44,176 bases of DNA from Burkholderiales bacterium (GTDB taxonomy: Bacteria; Pseudomonadota; Gammaproteobacteria; Burkholderiales; Burkholderiaceae_C). Made by a program: the position numbers and the translations under genes. The DNA lies in the NCBI GenBank assembly GCA_026932235.1, contig JAIXKR010000064.1, positions 6,538 to 50,713 of the forward strand, given 5' to 3'. The notes under the pieces are model-generated. The model had not been told where the DNA came from. It did not search any database and saw only the letters and a program-made list of their open reading frames with translations. Positions 1-11,131 of the stretch are shown here, in pieces (the stretch's first letter is position 1; every line of letters begins with the position of its first letter).

Positions 1-1
1 G

Positions 2-1168
2 CGCGGCGCCGAGAAGCTCTGGGCGCTGGTCAACGGCGGCGCGGCCAAGGGCTACGTCAACGCCTTCGGCGCGATCACCGCCGGCCAGGCGATGCAGCAG
101 GCCAAGGCGGGCCTGGAAGCGGTCTACCTCTCGGGCTGGCAGGTCGCTGCCGACGGCAACACCAGCGAGACGATGTACCCGGACCAGTCGCTCTACGCCT
201 ACGACTCGGTGCCGACCATGGTGCGCCGCATCAACAACACCTTCAAGCGCGCCGACGAGATCCAGTGGAGCCGCGGCATCGAGCCCGGGAGCAAGGAGTA
301 CATCGACTACTTCCTGCCCATCGTCGCCGACGCGGAAGCCGGCTTCGGCGGCGTGCTCAACGCCTTCGAGCTGATGAAGAACATGATCGTTGCCGGGGCC
401 GCGGGCGTGCACTTCGAGGACCAGCTCGCCGCCGTCAAGAAGTGCGGGCACATGGGCGGCAAGGTGCTCGTGCCGACGCAGGAAGCGATCGAGAAGCTGA
501 TCGCCGCGCGCTTCGCCGCCGACGTGATGGGCGTGCCCACCATCGTGCTGGCGCGCACCGACGCCGAGGCCGCCAACCTGCTCACCAGCGACCACGACGC
601 CAACGACAAGCCCTTCCTCACCGGAGAGCGCACGCAGGAAGGCTTCTACCGCGTGAAGAACGGGCTCGAGCAGGCCATCAGCCGTGGTGTGGCCTACGCC
701 GCCTACGCCGACCTGGTGTGGTGCGAGACCGGCACGCCCGACCTCGGCTTCGCGCGCGAGTTCGCGCAGGCGGTGCTGGCCAAGCATCCGGGCAAGCTGC
801 TGTCCTACAACTGCTCGCCGTCCTTCAACTGGAAGAAGAACCTCGACGACAAGACGATCGCCCGCTTCCAGGACGAGCTCTCGGCGCTGGGCTACAAGTA
901 CCAGTTCATCACGCTCGCGGGCATCCACATCAACTGGTACAACAGCTTCCAGTTCGCGCACGCCTACGCGCGCGGCGAGGGCATGAAGCACTATGTCGAG
1001 CAGGTGCAGGAACCCGAGTTCAAGGCGCGCGAGCAGGGTTACACCTTCGTCTCGCACCAGCAGGAAGTCGGCGCGGGCTACTTCGACGACGTGACCACCG
1101 TGATCCAGGGCGGCAGCTCGAGCGTCAAGGCGCTCGCCGGATCGACCGAGGAAGAGCAGTTCCACTGA
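2..1168 (+). CDS. aceA: Isocitrate lyase, 3' part (5' end outside window)
   Basis: Cleaves isocitrate to glyoxylate and succinate, the first step of the glyoxylate shunt used for growth on acetate or fatty acids; cytosolic. The reading frame is open from base 2, and the first in-frame Met at base 92 is internal, because conserved sequence ([23 protein letters not shown]) precedes it. The visible 388 residues match the body of the proteobacterial enzyme, which is usually about 430 residues, so some 45 N-terminal residues are missing. The catalytic-cysteine signature KKCGHMGGK is intact, as are LSGWQVAAD and the C-terminal [18 protein letters not shown]. It is followed after 20 bp by a strong inverted repeat, so it probably ends its own transcript. 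Identity is very secure. Confidence 0.97.
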   Translation, partial: RGAEKLWALVNGGAAKGYVNAFGAITAGQAMQQAKAGLEAVYLSGWQVAADGNTSETMYPDQSLYAYDSVPTMVRRINNTFKRADEIQWSRGIEPGSKEYIDYFLPIVADAEAGFGGVLNAFELMKNMIVAGAAGVHFEDQLAAVKKCGHMGGKVLVPTQEAIEKLIAARFAADVMGVPTIVLARTDAEAANLLTSDHDANDKPFLTGERTQEGFYRVKNGLEQAISRGVAYAAYADLVWCETGTPDLGFAREFAQAVLAKHPGKLLSYNCSPSFNWKKNLDDKTIARFQDELSALGYKYQFITLAGIHINWYNSFQFAHAYARGEGMKHYVEQVQEPEFKAREQGYTFVSHQQEVGAGYFDDVTTVIQGGSSSVKALAGSTEEEQFH

Positions 1169-1187
1169 TCGGTTCTGCTTCACAATG

Positions 1188-1223
1188 ACGCACAAGGCCC
1201 CGGCTTGCCGGGGCCTTGTGCGT
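1188..1223 (+). terminator. Inverted repeat behind aceA, probable terminator
   Basis: A perfect 15-bp inverted repeat, arm CGCACAAGGCCCCGG at 1189-1203 and its complement at 1208-1222, encloses a 4-nt loop CTTG. A further A-T pair (1188/1223) extends it. It starts 20 bp after the aceA stop. The stem has A/T pairs near its base, but only a short TTGTG tract follows, so it may be a weak-tract or bidirectional intrinsic terminator. It is the clearest terminator-like structure in the window. Confidence 0.75.
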
Positions 1224-1264
1224 TGTGGGGCGCGCGTGCCCGCAGGCCCGCACGGCCTGGCAGC

Positions 1265-2902
1265 GTGCCCGTCGTCGAACCCCTCGCCCCGCCCGCTCAG
1301 GTGAACCTCCCTCCTGCGCTCGCTCCGCTGCAAGGCCCGGTCTTCCGGGGCCTGTGGATCGCCTGGTTGTTCGCCAACCTGACGATGTGGATGAACGACG
1401 TCGCCGCGGCGTGGCTGATGACGACGCTCACCACCAGCCCGGTGATGGTGGCGCTGGTCTCCACGGCGAGCACGCTGCCGGTCTTCCTCCTGGGCCTGCC
1501 CAGCGGCGCGCTGGCCGACATCCTCGACCGCCGTCGCTACTTCGCGGCGACACAGCTCTGGGTATCGGTGGTCGCGCTCGTGTTGGCCGCGCTCTCGCTG
1601 ACGGGCCTGCTCACTGCCGAGCTTCTGCTGCTGCTGACCTTTCTGAACGGCATCGGTCTGGCCATGCGCTGGCCGGTGTTCGCGGCCATCGTGCCGGCGG
1701 TCGTCGACAAGCCCGCGCTGCCGCAGGCGCTGGCGCTCAATGGCGTCGCGATGAACCTCTCGCGCATCGTCGGTCCGGCGCTGGCAGGCGCCTTGCTCGC
1801 GGCCTTCAGCGCGGCGGCGGTGTTCGTCGTCAATGTCGTGCTCGCGGCGGCGGCCTTCACCCTCATCCTGCGCTGGCGGCACCAGCCGCGCACGAGCACG
1901 CTGCCCGGCGAGCGCTTCTGGGGCGCGATGCGCGCCGGCGTCGTCTTCACGCTGCAGTCGAAGCGGCTGCGCGTGGTGATGCTGCGCATCTTCCTCTTCT
2001 TCCTGCAGGCCACGGCCTTGATGGCGCTCCTGCCGCTGGTGGCGCGCGAACTGCACGGGGGCGGTCCGGGCAGCTTCACGGTGATGCTGTCCTGCGTGGG
2101 CCTCGGGGCGATCGTTGCGGCGATGCGCTTCCCGCACTGGCGCGCGCGCTACCCGCGCGACCGGTTCATCGTCGTCGGCACGATGGTGCACGCGGTGATG
2201 TCGGCGCTGATCGTTCTCGTCGGCGAGCTCTGGGTCGCGGTGCCGGCGATGGTCGTCATCGGCATGGCCTGGATCTCGGTGGCGAACTCGCTCACCGTCT
2301 CCGCGCAGCAGGCCATGCCGGACTGGGTGCGCGCGCGCGGCATGTCGATCTACCAGATGTCGCTCATGGGCGGCTCGGCAGCCAGTTCGCTGCTCTGGGG
2401 CCAGGTCGCCAGCGTGGCCTCGGTGCAGAGCGCAGTGCTGCTCGCGGCCGCCTTCGGGCTGCTCATGCTGCTGGCCACGCGCAAGCTCTCGGTGAACTGG
2501 ACGGCGGAGATCGACTTCACGCCGTCGCCGACCTCGGGCGTTCCCGAGCCGGTCTTCCCGGTGGGCGCCGACGAAGGCCCGGTGATGGTGACGCTGACCT
2601 ACCAGATCGACCCCGAGCGCGCGCCGGAGTTCGTCGCGGTGATGGAGCGCACGCGGCGCGCGCGGCTGCGCCAGGGCGCGCTCTCCTGGGGTCTGTTCCG
2701 CGACACCTCGATGCCCGGGCGCTACGTCGAGTACTTCATCGACGAGAACTGGATCGAGCACCAGCGGCGGCTCGAGCGCTTCACCGCCTTCGACGCCGAA
2801 CTGCGCGCCAAGCGCCTCTCCTTCCACATCGGCGAGGCGCCGCCGCTGCTGCGCCGCTACGTCGCCGAGAGCATGGTGTCGCAGTCGCGAAAGCCGCGTT
2901 GA
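1265..2902 (+). CDS. MFS transporter with C-terminal soluble domain (MFS_3 / transmembrane secretion effector type)
   Basis: Predicted inner-membrane major facilitator superfamily exporter of about 545 residues. The first ~420 residues hold about 12 hydrophobic segments, beginning with GLWIAWLFANLTMWMNDVAAAW, and a loop GLPSGALADILDRRRY that fits the MFS loop 2-3 signature. The last ~95 residues (from about GPVMVTLTYQI) are soluble and resemble the small alpha/beta domain found at the end of MFS_3 / EntS-like proteins. The substrate is unknown. The start is uncertain: a TTG at 1205 lies inside the aceA terminator and is unlikely; GTG at 1265 is chosen, and GTG at 1301 (VNLPPALAPL) is also possible. 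None has a good ribosome binding site. Confidence 0.85.
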   Translation: MPVVEPLAPPAQVNLPPALAPLQGPVFRGLWIAWLFANLTMWMNDVAAAWLMTTLTTSPVMVALVSTASTLPVFLLGLPSGALADILDRRRYFAATQLWVSVVALVLAALSLTGLLTAELLLLLTFLNGIGLAMRWPVFAAIVPAVVDKPALPQALALNGVAMNLSRIVGPALAGALLAAFSAAAVFVVNVVLAAAAFTLILRWRHQPRTSTLPGERFWGAMRAGVVFTLQSKRLRVVMLRIFLFFLQATALMALLPLVARELHGGGPGSFTVMLSCVGLGAIVAAMRFPHWRARYPRDRFIVVGTMVHAVMSALIVLVGELWVAVPAMVVIGMAWISVANSLTVSAQQAMPDWVRARGMSIYQMSLMGGSAASSLLWGQVASVASVQSAVLLAAAFGLLMLLATRKLSVNWTAEIDFTPSPTSGVPEPVFPVGADEGPVMVTLTYQIDPERAPEFVAVMERTRRARLRQGALSWGLFRDTSMPGRYVEYFIDENWIEHQRRLERFTAFDAELRAKRLSFHIGEAPPLLRRYVAESMVSQSRKPR

Positions 2903-2966
2903 GAGCGAATGCAGGCGCCTGCGCCAGAATGCCGAGCCGAACCCCTGACCCCGCAGGAGTGTCTCG

Positions 2967-4586
<1,620 letters not shown>

Positions 4587-4647
4587 ATGGAATGCATGTA
4601 AGGGCCACCGAACAGGCCACTGAAGGCGACTGAAGGACGGACGTGCG

Positions 4648-5436
4648 ATGGATCTCGGACTCGACGGGCGTTGGGCACTCGTGTGCGCCGCAAGCAAGGG
4701 CCTGGGCAAGGGCTGCGCGAAGGCGCTCGTCGCCGAAGGCGTGAACGTCGTCATCACCGCGCGCGGCGCCGAGGCGCTCGAGGCCACGGCCGCCGAGTTG
4801 CGTGCGTTCGCGCCCGCGGTGCAGGTGAAGGCCGTGGCCGGCGACATCACGACACGCGAGGGCCGCGTCGCTGCGCTCGCCGCCTGTCCGCAAGTCGACA
4901 TCCTCGTCAACAACGCCGGTGGGCCGCCGCCCGGCGACTTCCGCGATTGGTCGCGCGAGGACTGGATCAAGGCGGTGGACGCCAACATGCTGACGCCGAT
5001 CGAACTCATCAAGGCGACCGTCGATGGCATGGCCGCACGCGGCTTCGGGCGCGTCGTCAACATCACCAGCGGCGCGGTGAAGGCGCCCATCGACGTGCTG
5101 GGCCTCTCCAACGGCGCGCGCAGCGGTCTCACCGGCTTCGTCGCCGGCGTCGCGCGCCAGCGGCGGCTGGCCGCGCGCGGCGTGACGATCAACAACCTGC
5201 TGCCCGGCGTCTTCGACACGGACCGCCTGCGCACGACGACGCGCGCGCAGGCGCAGAAGGCCGGAAAGAGCGAGGAGGAGTTGATCGCCCTGCGCCTGGC
5301 CACGGTCCCTGCCGGCCGCCTGGGCACACCCGAGGAGTTCGGCGCGATGTGCGCCTTCCTCTGCAGCGTGCACGCGAGCTACCTCACCGGGCAGAACGTG
5401 CTGATGGACGGCGGCGCCTATCCGGGGACGTTCTGA
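4648..5436 (+). CDS. SDR family oxidoreductase with non-canonical active site
   Basis: Short-chain dehydrogenase/reductase fold of 262 residues. The N-terminal nucleotide-binding motif is ASKGLGKG (residues ~14-21), the structural NNAG motif is present (LVNNAGG), and the conserved Asn occurs in DANMLTP. The catalytic Ser is probably Ser141 in NITSGAVKAP. Thirteen residues on, where SDRs carry YxxxK, this protein has S-N-G-A-R (Ser154 to Arg158), so both the catalytic Tyr and Lys are replaced. I recall a subgroup of FabG-like SDRs with this SNxxR pattern, so this is probably a lineage trait and not damage. It may still bind NAD(P); activity and substrate are unknown. AAGGA precedes ATG 4648 at 4633-4637. 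Confidence 0.85.
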   Translation: MDLGLDGRWALVCAASKGLGKGCAKALVAEGVNVVITARGAEALEATAAELRAFAPAVQVKAVAGDITTREGRVAALAACPQVDILVNNAGGPPPGDFRDWSREDWIKAVDANMLTPIELIKATVDGMAARGFGRVVNITSGAVKAPIDVLGLSNGARSGLTGFVAGVARQRRLAARGVTINNLLPGVFDTDRLRTTTRAQAQKAGKSEEELIALRLATVPAGRLGTPEEFGAMCAFLCSVHASYLTGQNVLMDGGAYPGTF

Positions 5437-5532
5437 CGGGCCCGCGTCCGGCGACGCTGCGGCGCACCGCGGCACCGCCAACGTGCAGTCCGCGCATGGA
5501 ACGTCGACCGGGGCCCGAGCACTGCCAGGGCC

Positions 5533-6447
5533 TCAGCGCCGGTTGGAGGCAACGATGCCCGCGACGATGAGCGCGAACGCCGCGCCGTGGTAGGCCTGCG
5601 GCGGCTGGCCCAGCCACAGCGCCGAGAGCAGTGCGGCGAAGAGCGGCGTCAGGTTGTTGAAGAAGCCGGCGACGTTCGGCCCCGCCGCCAGAACGCCCAG
5701 GCCCCAGGCACGGTAGGCGATCACCGCGGGACCGACGGCGATGAAAGCCAGCGCGAGCACCACGGTGGTGTTGAATTGCGGCCATGGCGCGCCCAGCGCG
5801 TGCTCGGTGCCGGCAGCCAGGCCCGCGAAGACGACGCCGAAGAGCGTCTGCGCGAGGAGGAACTCGGCCCAGTTCCAGGATGGCCGCTGCGCTCCGGCGA
5901 GCGAAGGCGACGGCCGTGCGAGCAGCCAGCTGTAGAAGGCCCAGCCGATCGCGGCCAGCAGCATCCACAGGTCGCCGGGAACCAGGCGCAACGACGCCAC
6001 GGCGCCGATCTCGCCGCGCAGCAGCACGATCAGCACGCCGATCATCGACAGCAGCCCGCCCAGTGCCTGGGCGCCGCGTACACGCTCGCCGAAGAAGAGC
6101 GTGCCGACGATGAGCATCCAGATCGGCGTGCTGGAGGCGATCAGCGTGACGTTGATCGGCGTGCTCGTCTGCAGCGCCAGGTATTGCAGCGAGTTGTAGG
6201 CGCCCACGCCGAGCAGGCCGAGCAAGGCCAGCGGACGCCAGCGCCGCACGATCTCCGCGCGGCGTTCGCGCGTGGCCAGCGCGCCCCAGCCCAGCGGCAG
6301 CAGCAGTGCCAGCGCCAGCGCCCAGCGCATCGCGTTGAGCAGCATCGGTGGCACCAGCGGCGCCAGCACGCGGCCGACGAGGGCGTTGCAGGCCCACATG
6401 AACGGCGGCAGCGTCAGCAGCGCGGCGATGCGCGGCGTCAGCGTCAT
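5533..6447 (-). CDS. EamA/DMT-family transporter
   Basis: Inner-membrane permease of the drug/metabolite transporter superfamily: 304 residues with about ten hydrophobic segments in two EamA repeats (first half from FMWACNALVGRVLAPLVPPMLLNAMRWALALALLLPLG, second half from DLWMLLAAIGWAFYSWLLARP). Family members export amino acids, metabolites or drugs; the substrate is unknown. Start ATG at 6447 gives MTLTPRIAALL; longer in-frame starts run into the upstream gene and are shadows. Its start overlaps the stop of the DUF2007 gene by 4 bp (ATGA), so the two are probably translationally coupled. The 3' end faces the SDR gene across 96 bp in which I see no terminator. Confidence 0.88.
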   Translation of the reverse strand: MTLTPRIAALLTLPPFMWACNALVGRVLAPLVPPMLLNAMRWALALALLLPLGWGALATRERRAEIVRRWRPLALLGLLGVGAYNSLQYLALQTSTPINVTLIASSTPIWMLIVGTLFFGERVRGAQALGGLLSMIGVLIVLLRGEIGAVASLRLVPGDLWMLLAAIGWAFYSWLLARPSPSLAGAQRPSWNWAEFLLAQTLFGVVFAGLAAGTEHALGAPWPQFNTTVVLALAFIAVGPAVIAYRAWGLGVLAAGPNVAGFFNNLTPLFAALLSALWLGQPPQAYHGAAFALIVAGIVASNRR

Positions 6448-6761
6448 GCGGCCTGCGACGGCGGCATCGGCGCGCCGCAGTTCCAGCACTGCTCGAACGG
6501 GCCTTCGACGATCTCGTGGCAGTGCGGGCAAGCCCAGTGCCGGTGCGGCAGGTGCTGCCACTCGTCGAGCAGGCGGCGCGCGGTCTCGAGCTGCCCGTCG
6601 TCGCTGACCCAGACCTCGGGCAGGCACTGGTCCGGCGGCACCTCACCGGCAGCGCCGCTGGCATAGGCGCGTTGCACGCTGGTCGCGATGCCCGCGGCGG
6701 CAAGCTGGTCGGCCCACAGCGTGGCCAAGGCGAGGTTGGGTGCCTGGAGAATGCGCTTCAT
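6444..6761 (-). CDS. DUF2007-type small protein with C-terminal zinc ribbon
   Basis: A 105-residue protein. The first ~70 residues (MKRILQAPNLALATLWADQLAAAGI...) match the DUF2007 'putative signal-transducing' domain, which typically opens with this MKR-xx-APN pattern, a ferredoxin-like small domain also related to PII-binding regions. The last ~30 residues contain WACPHCHEIVEGPFEQCWNCGAP, with two CxxC pairs spaced to bind zinc. The start at 6761 is chosen from family similarity; an in-frame ATG at 6806 would add 15 residues (MPREMAKRHG...). It overlaps the downstream DMT permease start by 4 bp. Its function is not known; a regulatory or sensory role for the partner permease is inference. 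Confidence 0.75.
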   Translation of the reverse strand: MKRILQAPNLALATLWADQLAAAGIATSVQRAYASGAAGEVPPDQCLPEVWVSDDGQLETARRLLDEWQHLPHRHWACPHCHEIVEGPFEQCWNCGAPMPPSQAA

Positions 6762-6852
6762 CGCAGCGGCGATGGTGCCATGGCGCTTCGCCATCTCCCG
6801 CGGCATGGCTTAACCTCGCGCCGCATTCGGTTGTTTCCAAGGAGCTTCGACG

Positions 6853-7848
6853 ATGTCGTACGCGATCCAGATCGGCGCCCACGGCGGTCCCGAGGTGATG
6901 CAACTCGTGAAGCTGCCGGTCGGCGAGCCCGGGCCGGGCGAGATCCGCATTCGCCACCATGCCTGCGGGCTCAACTTCATCGACGTCTACCAGCGCACGG
7001 GGCTCTATCCGGGCGCCTTGCCGCTGACACTGGGCATGGAGGCATCGGGTGTCGTCGAGGCGGTGGGCGAGGGCGTGACGCACCTGCGCGTGGGCGATCG
7101 CGCCGCCTACGCCAGCATGCCGCCGGGCGCCTACAGCGAGGCGCGCGTGATGCCGGCGACCGCCGTCGTTCGACTGCCCGAGGGCATCTCGTTCGAGACA
7201 GGTGCGGCGATGATGCTCAAGGGCCTCACGGTACAGTACCTGCTGAAGAGGACGCTTCCCGCCGAAGGCCTGCAGCCCGGCGACCATGTGCTCTGGCACG
7301 CGGCGGCGGGGGGCGTGGGCCTGATCGCCTGCCAGTGGGCGCGTGCGCTCGGGTTGCAGCTCATCGCCACCGCCGGCAGCGCGGCCAAGTGCGCGCTCGC
7401 GCTGGAGCATGGAGCCGCGCACGCGATCGACTACTCGAAGGAGGACTTCGTCGCGCGCGTGAAGGCGATCACCGGCGGCCGCGGCGTCAAGGTCGTCTAC
7501 GACAGCGTCGGGAAGGACACCTTCGAGGGCAGCCTCGACTGCCTGCGGCCGTTCGGGCTGCTGGCGAGCTTCGGCAACGCCTCCGGTCCGGTGCCGCCGT
7601 TCGCGCCCGGCATCCTCGGTACCAAGGGCTCGCTCTACCTGACGCGGGCGACCCTCTTCAACCACATCGCCACGCGCGCGGCGACGCAGGCGATGGCCGA
7701 CGACCTGTTCGCCGTCGTGCTCGCGGGACAGGTGAAGATCCGCATCGACCAGCGCTTCGGCCTGGCCGCGGTTGCGGACGCGCACCGCGCGCTCGAGGCC
7801 CGGCGCACGACGGGCTCCACGATCCTGCTGCCGTTCGCGCTCGGATGA
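6853..7848 (+). CDS. NADPH:quinone oxidoreductase, zinc-independent MDR family
   Basis: Medium-chain reductase of the Qor type, reducing quinones or enone-like electrophiles with NADPH; cytosolic. The 331 residues show the N-terminal catalytic fold (PGEIRIRHHACGLNFIDVYQRTGLYPGALPLTLGMEASGVVEAVGEGV) and a Rossmann domain with HAAAGGVGLIACQWARALG, the family's AxxGGVG motif. The zinc-binding cysteines and histidines of alcohol dehydrogenases are absent, as usual for quinone reductases. The ribosome site AAGGAG lies about 9 nt before ATG 6853. The stop overlaps the next start by 4 bp (ATGA), so it is cotranslated with the hydrolase downstream. The family is secure, the exact substrate is not. 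Confidence 0.92.
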   Translation: MSYAIQIGAHGGPEVMQLVKLPVGEPGPGEIRIRHHACGLNFIDVYQRTGLYPGALPLTLGMEASGVVEAVGEGVTHLRVGDRAAYASMPPGAYSEARVMPATAVVRLPEGISFETGAAMMLKGLTVQYLLKRTLPAEGLQPGDHVLWHAAAGGVGLIACQWARALGLQLIATAGSAAKCALALEHGAAHAIDYSKEDFVARVKAITGGRGVKVVYDSVGKDTFEGSLDCLRPFGLLASFGNASGPVPPFAPGILGTKGSLYLTRATLFNHIATRAATQAMADDLFAVVLAGQVKIRIDQRFGLAAVADAHRALEARRTTGSTILLPFALG

Positions 7849-9428
7849 CGCTGTCGCGTCGGCGCGCGCTGGCCACGGCGCTGTTCGCTCCCTGGGCGCT
7901 CGAGGGGGCGGCGCAGCCGGCGCCGGCGCCGCAGGCGGGTGCGCGCGGGTCTTCGCCGCCGCCCGCCGAACCCGGGTGCGCGCTTTGCCGCGAGCGCCTG
8001 CAGACCGTGGCGGGGCTGCGCGCGCGGCTGCCTGCGGGCTGGCGCGCGCAGATGGAGAGCGAGCCGGTGCTCGGCGGCGAAATGCTGGTGATTCAGGGTG
8101 GCGCGTCCGAGGCGCCGCCGCTGCTGCTGCTGCACGGCCTGGGGCAGAACGGCTTCACCGATTGGTGGCCGGTGATGCCCTTGCTGGCGCGAACCTGGCG
8201 CGTGCTCGCGGTCGACCTGCCGGGATTCGGCTATTCGAGCGCGCCGCAAGCCAAGCTCTCGCCGACGCAGTACGCGCGCGTGCTCGAGCGCCTGCTTGCG
8301 CGCCTCGACATCGCGACGCTCGCGGTCGCCGGCCATTCGATGGGCGGAGCGGTGGCGCTGCGGCTGGCGGCGGATTTTCCCGCGCGCGTCGCGCGCCTGG
8401 TGCTGGTGGACGCGGCCGGCATCCTGCATCGCACCGCCTTCGGCAAGCACGCCACCATCGGTCAGCTGCCTTCCGCGGGCTGGCCTGCGGGACTCGAGGA
8501 AGCGGCGGCGCGGCTGCGCGACCTCGGCCACATCCTCGTCGAGCGCGTCTTCGGCCTCCCCGACCCGACCGCGGTGCTGCGCGCCAACGAGTGGCTGTGG
8601 CCGCTGCTGCTGCGCGATCGCAGCAGCGTCAACGCCGCACTGGCGCTGATGGACGAGGATTTCGGCGCCGCCGTGTTCACGCTGCGCACGCCGACGCAGA
8701 TCATCTGGGGGGACGTCGATGCCGTCGCGCCGCTGCGCACCGGCGAGCTGCTGGCGCGGCGGCTGCCGCGAGCACAGCTGCACCTCCTGCGAGGCGTCGG
8801 TCACACGCCGATGGTGCAGGCCACGGCGGAGTTCCTGGCGCTGCTGCAGCGCGTGCTTCGGGAACCGCCGCGGCCGCGCGCGGCGCCGCCGCCGGCGGAC
8901 GCGCCGCTGCAGGACCTGCAGTGCACGGGCGAGGTCGGGCGCCGACTGGGAGGCCGCTTCCGTACCGTGCGCATCGAGCGATGCACGGCGCTGCATCTGA
9001 TCGACCTCGTCGCCGAGCGCATCGAGCTGCGGGATTCGATCGTCGAGATGACCGGGGTCCAGGTGCGCGGCGGGGAGCTCGCGCTGGACATCGTCAACAG
9101 CGAACTCGTCGCCACCGCCTGCGACTTCGAAGGCCGGCAGGCGATCCGCACCGATGCGGCTCGGCTCGACCTCGCCGGTTGCCGCCTCGACGCGCAGGCC
9201 TTCGCGGTGCAGGCGCTCGGGCGATCGCGTCTCGTGGCCTCGGTCTGCGAGGTGCGCGATGCCATGTACCAGGGCAGTTGGCACGACGATCGCGAACTGC
9301 AGGGCGCATTGCTCGACCCCGGAACGCCCGGGGAACTGACGAATCCGTTGCCGAACCTGCCGCTGCCGCCCTTGCCCGGGCTTCCCGGCGGCGGAGGTTC
9401 ACCTCAGTCGACGACGGCGCCGCGGTAG
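7845..9428 (+). CDS. Exported alpha/beta-hydrolase with C-terminal beta-helix-like domain
   Basis: A 527-residue protein in three parts. Residues 1-~30 (MTLSRRRALATALFAPWALEGA) look like a twin-arginine or Sec signal, followed by a Pro/Ala-rich stretch. Residues ~65-345 are an alpha/beta-hydrolase: LLLLHGLGQNG oxyanion region, nucleophile elbow GHSMGG with Ser165, acid in WGDVD (Asp290 or Asp292), and His320 in GVGHTPM. Residues ~370-490 show a run of about 20-residue strand-rich units (ERIELRDSIVEMTGVQVRGGELALDIVNSEL... in separate rungs) like a short right-handed beta-helix, then a Pro/Gly-rich tail. The start overlaps the qor stop, and the last 25 bp overlap the convergent DUF2189 gene. 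A periplasmic esterase is inferred; the substrate is unknown. Confidence 0.82.
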   Translation: MTLSRRRALATALFAPWALEGAAQPAPAPQAGARGSSPPPAEPGCALCRERLQTVAGLRARLPAGWRAQMESEPVLGGEMLVIQGGASEAPPLLLLHGLGQNGFTDWWPVMPLLARTWRVLAVDLPGFGYSSAPQAKLSPTQYARVLERLLARLDIATLAVAGHSMGGAVALRLAADFPARVARLVLVDAAGILHRTAFGKHATIGQLPSAGWPAGLEEAAARLRDLGHILVERVFGLPDPTAVLRANEWLWPLLLRDRSSVNAALALMDEDFGAAVFTLRTPTQIIWGDVDAVAPLRTGELLARRLPRAQLHLLRGVGHTPMVQATAEFLALLQRVLREPPRPRAAPPPADAPLQDLQCTGEVGRRLGGRFRTVRIERCTALHLIDLVAERIELRDSIVEMTGVQVRGGELALDIVNSELVATACDFEGRQAIRTDAARLDLAGCRLDAQAFAVQALGRSRLVASVCEVRDAMYQGSWHDDRELQGALLDPGTPGELTNPLPNLPLPPLPGLPGGGGSPQSTTAPR

Positions 9429-10162
9429 GCGTGCCAGGAGGCGTGCCCGAGCACCGGGCCGACGACGAGCAGGCCGGCGAAGCCGGGCAGCATCGCCAGC
9501 AGCACGAGCACGGTGATCAGCAGGCCCCACCAGAGCATGACGCCGGTCTGCGTCAGCACCAGACGCAGGCTGGTCAGCGCCGCGGAGATGGCGTCCGTCT
9601 GGCGGTGCAGGATCATCGGCATGGAAACCGCGCTGATGGCGTAGATGAGGCCGGCGAAGATCGCACCGATGCCCAGCCAGGCGAACGTGAAGCCGAGGTT
9701 CTCGGGGTCCAGCAGCGCTGCGAGCGAGCCCTTGAAGTCGGGCATGCCTTCGAAACTGACGGCAAACAGCACCAGCGTCGCGCGGCCCCAGAGCAGCTCC
9801 AGCACCAGCAGCACGAAGCCGAAGATTCCCAGCTGCGCGGTGCGCGTGTCCCAGGCGAGCAGCGAGTCGCCGAAGTCCGGCCGTTGGCCCTGCTCCAGGC
9901 GCTGGCTCGTGCGATAAAGGCCCAGGCACAGGAAGGGTCCCATGAGCAGAAAGCCCGCCGACAAGGCCAGCATGTAGGCCGGGGCGTGCGCGTAGACCTG
10001 CAGCAGCGCCCAGCCCATCGCCGCGAAGCATCCGCCGTAGAAGAGCCCGATTCCGGGCGCGCGCCGGAAGTCGCGCCAGCCCGCGGCCAGCCAGCGCAGC
10101 GGATCGGCGAAGGCGAGCGCGCGCAGCTCGATCGTCGGGCGGGGGGTGGCGTCGTCCGCCAT
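9404..10162 (-). CDS. DUF2189 integral membrane protein
   Basis: A 252-residue inner-membrane protein with about six hydrophobic segments, matching the DUF2189 family of proteobacteria (ADPLRWLAAGWRDFRRAPGIGLFYGG near the N-terminus and WWGLLITVLVLLAMLPGFAGLLVVGPVLGHASWHAYR near the C-terminus, the usual signature areas). In some organisms such proteins accompany cytochrome oxidase genes, but no such gene is seen here. The gene starts 9 bp after the stop of galU on the same strand, so the two are likely one operon. Its 3' end overlaps the convergent hydrolase gene by 25 bp. Function unknown. Confidence 0.85.
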   Translation of the reverse strand: MADDATPRPTIELRALAFADPLRWLAAGWRDFRRAPGIGLFYGGCFAAMGWALLQVYAHAPAYMLALSAGFLLMGPFLCLGLYRTSQRLEQGQRPDFGDSLLAWDTRTAQLGIFGFVLLVLELLWGRATLVLFAVSFEGMPDFKGSLAALLDPENLGFTFAWLGIGAIFAGLIYAISAVSMPMILHRQTDAISAALTSLRLVLTQTGVMLWWGLLITVLVLLAMLPGFAGLLVVGPVLGHASWHAYRGAVVD

Positions 10163-10171
10163 GATCGGCCG

Positions 10172-11047
<876 letters not shown>

Positions 11048-11052
11048 CTGCT

Positions 11053-11062
11053 TACATAGAAT
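11053..11062. promoter_or_regulatory. Overlapping divergent -10-like boxes for galU and the dehydrogenase homologue
   Basis: In the 84-bp gap between galU and the plus-strand dehydrogenase gene lie two -10-like hexamers on opposite strands. On the minus strand TATGTA occupies 11058-11053 and ends 5 nt before the galU ATG. On the plus strand TAGAAT occupies 11057-11062, about 69 nt before ATG 11132. No convincing TTGACA-like -35 was found for either. The stretch is clearly more AT-rich than its surroundings, which supports promoter function, but assignment is tentative. Confidence 0.4.
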
Positions 11063-11131
11063 GGTTGCCACATCGGGCCATTCTGGCATCCGACCGGTGC
11101 ACTGCCCAACACAGGAAGTCGCGAAAGGCTC

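Noticed and set aside
1205-1264. Longer MFS transporter start at TTG 1205
   Set aside because: It would place the start inside the stem-loop behind aceA and add residues of no MFS character.
11065-11088. TTGCCA ... TGGCA inverted repeat between galU and the dehydrogenase homologue as a LysR-type operator
   Set aside because: Only a 5-bp match with 13-bp spacing and no LysR gene beside it; expected by chance in such sequence.
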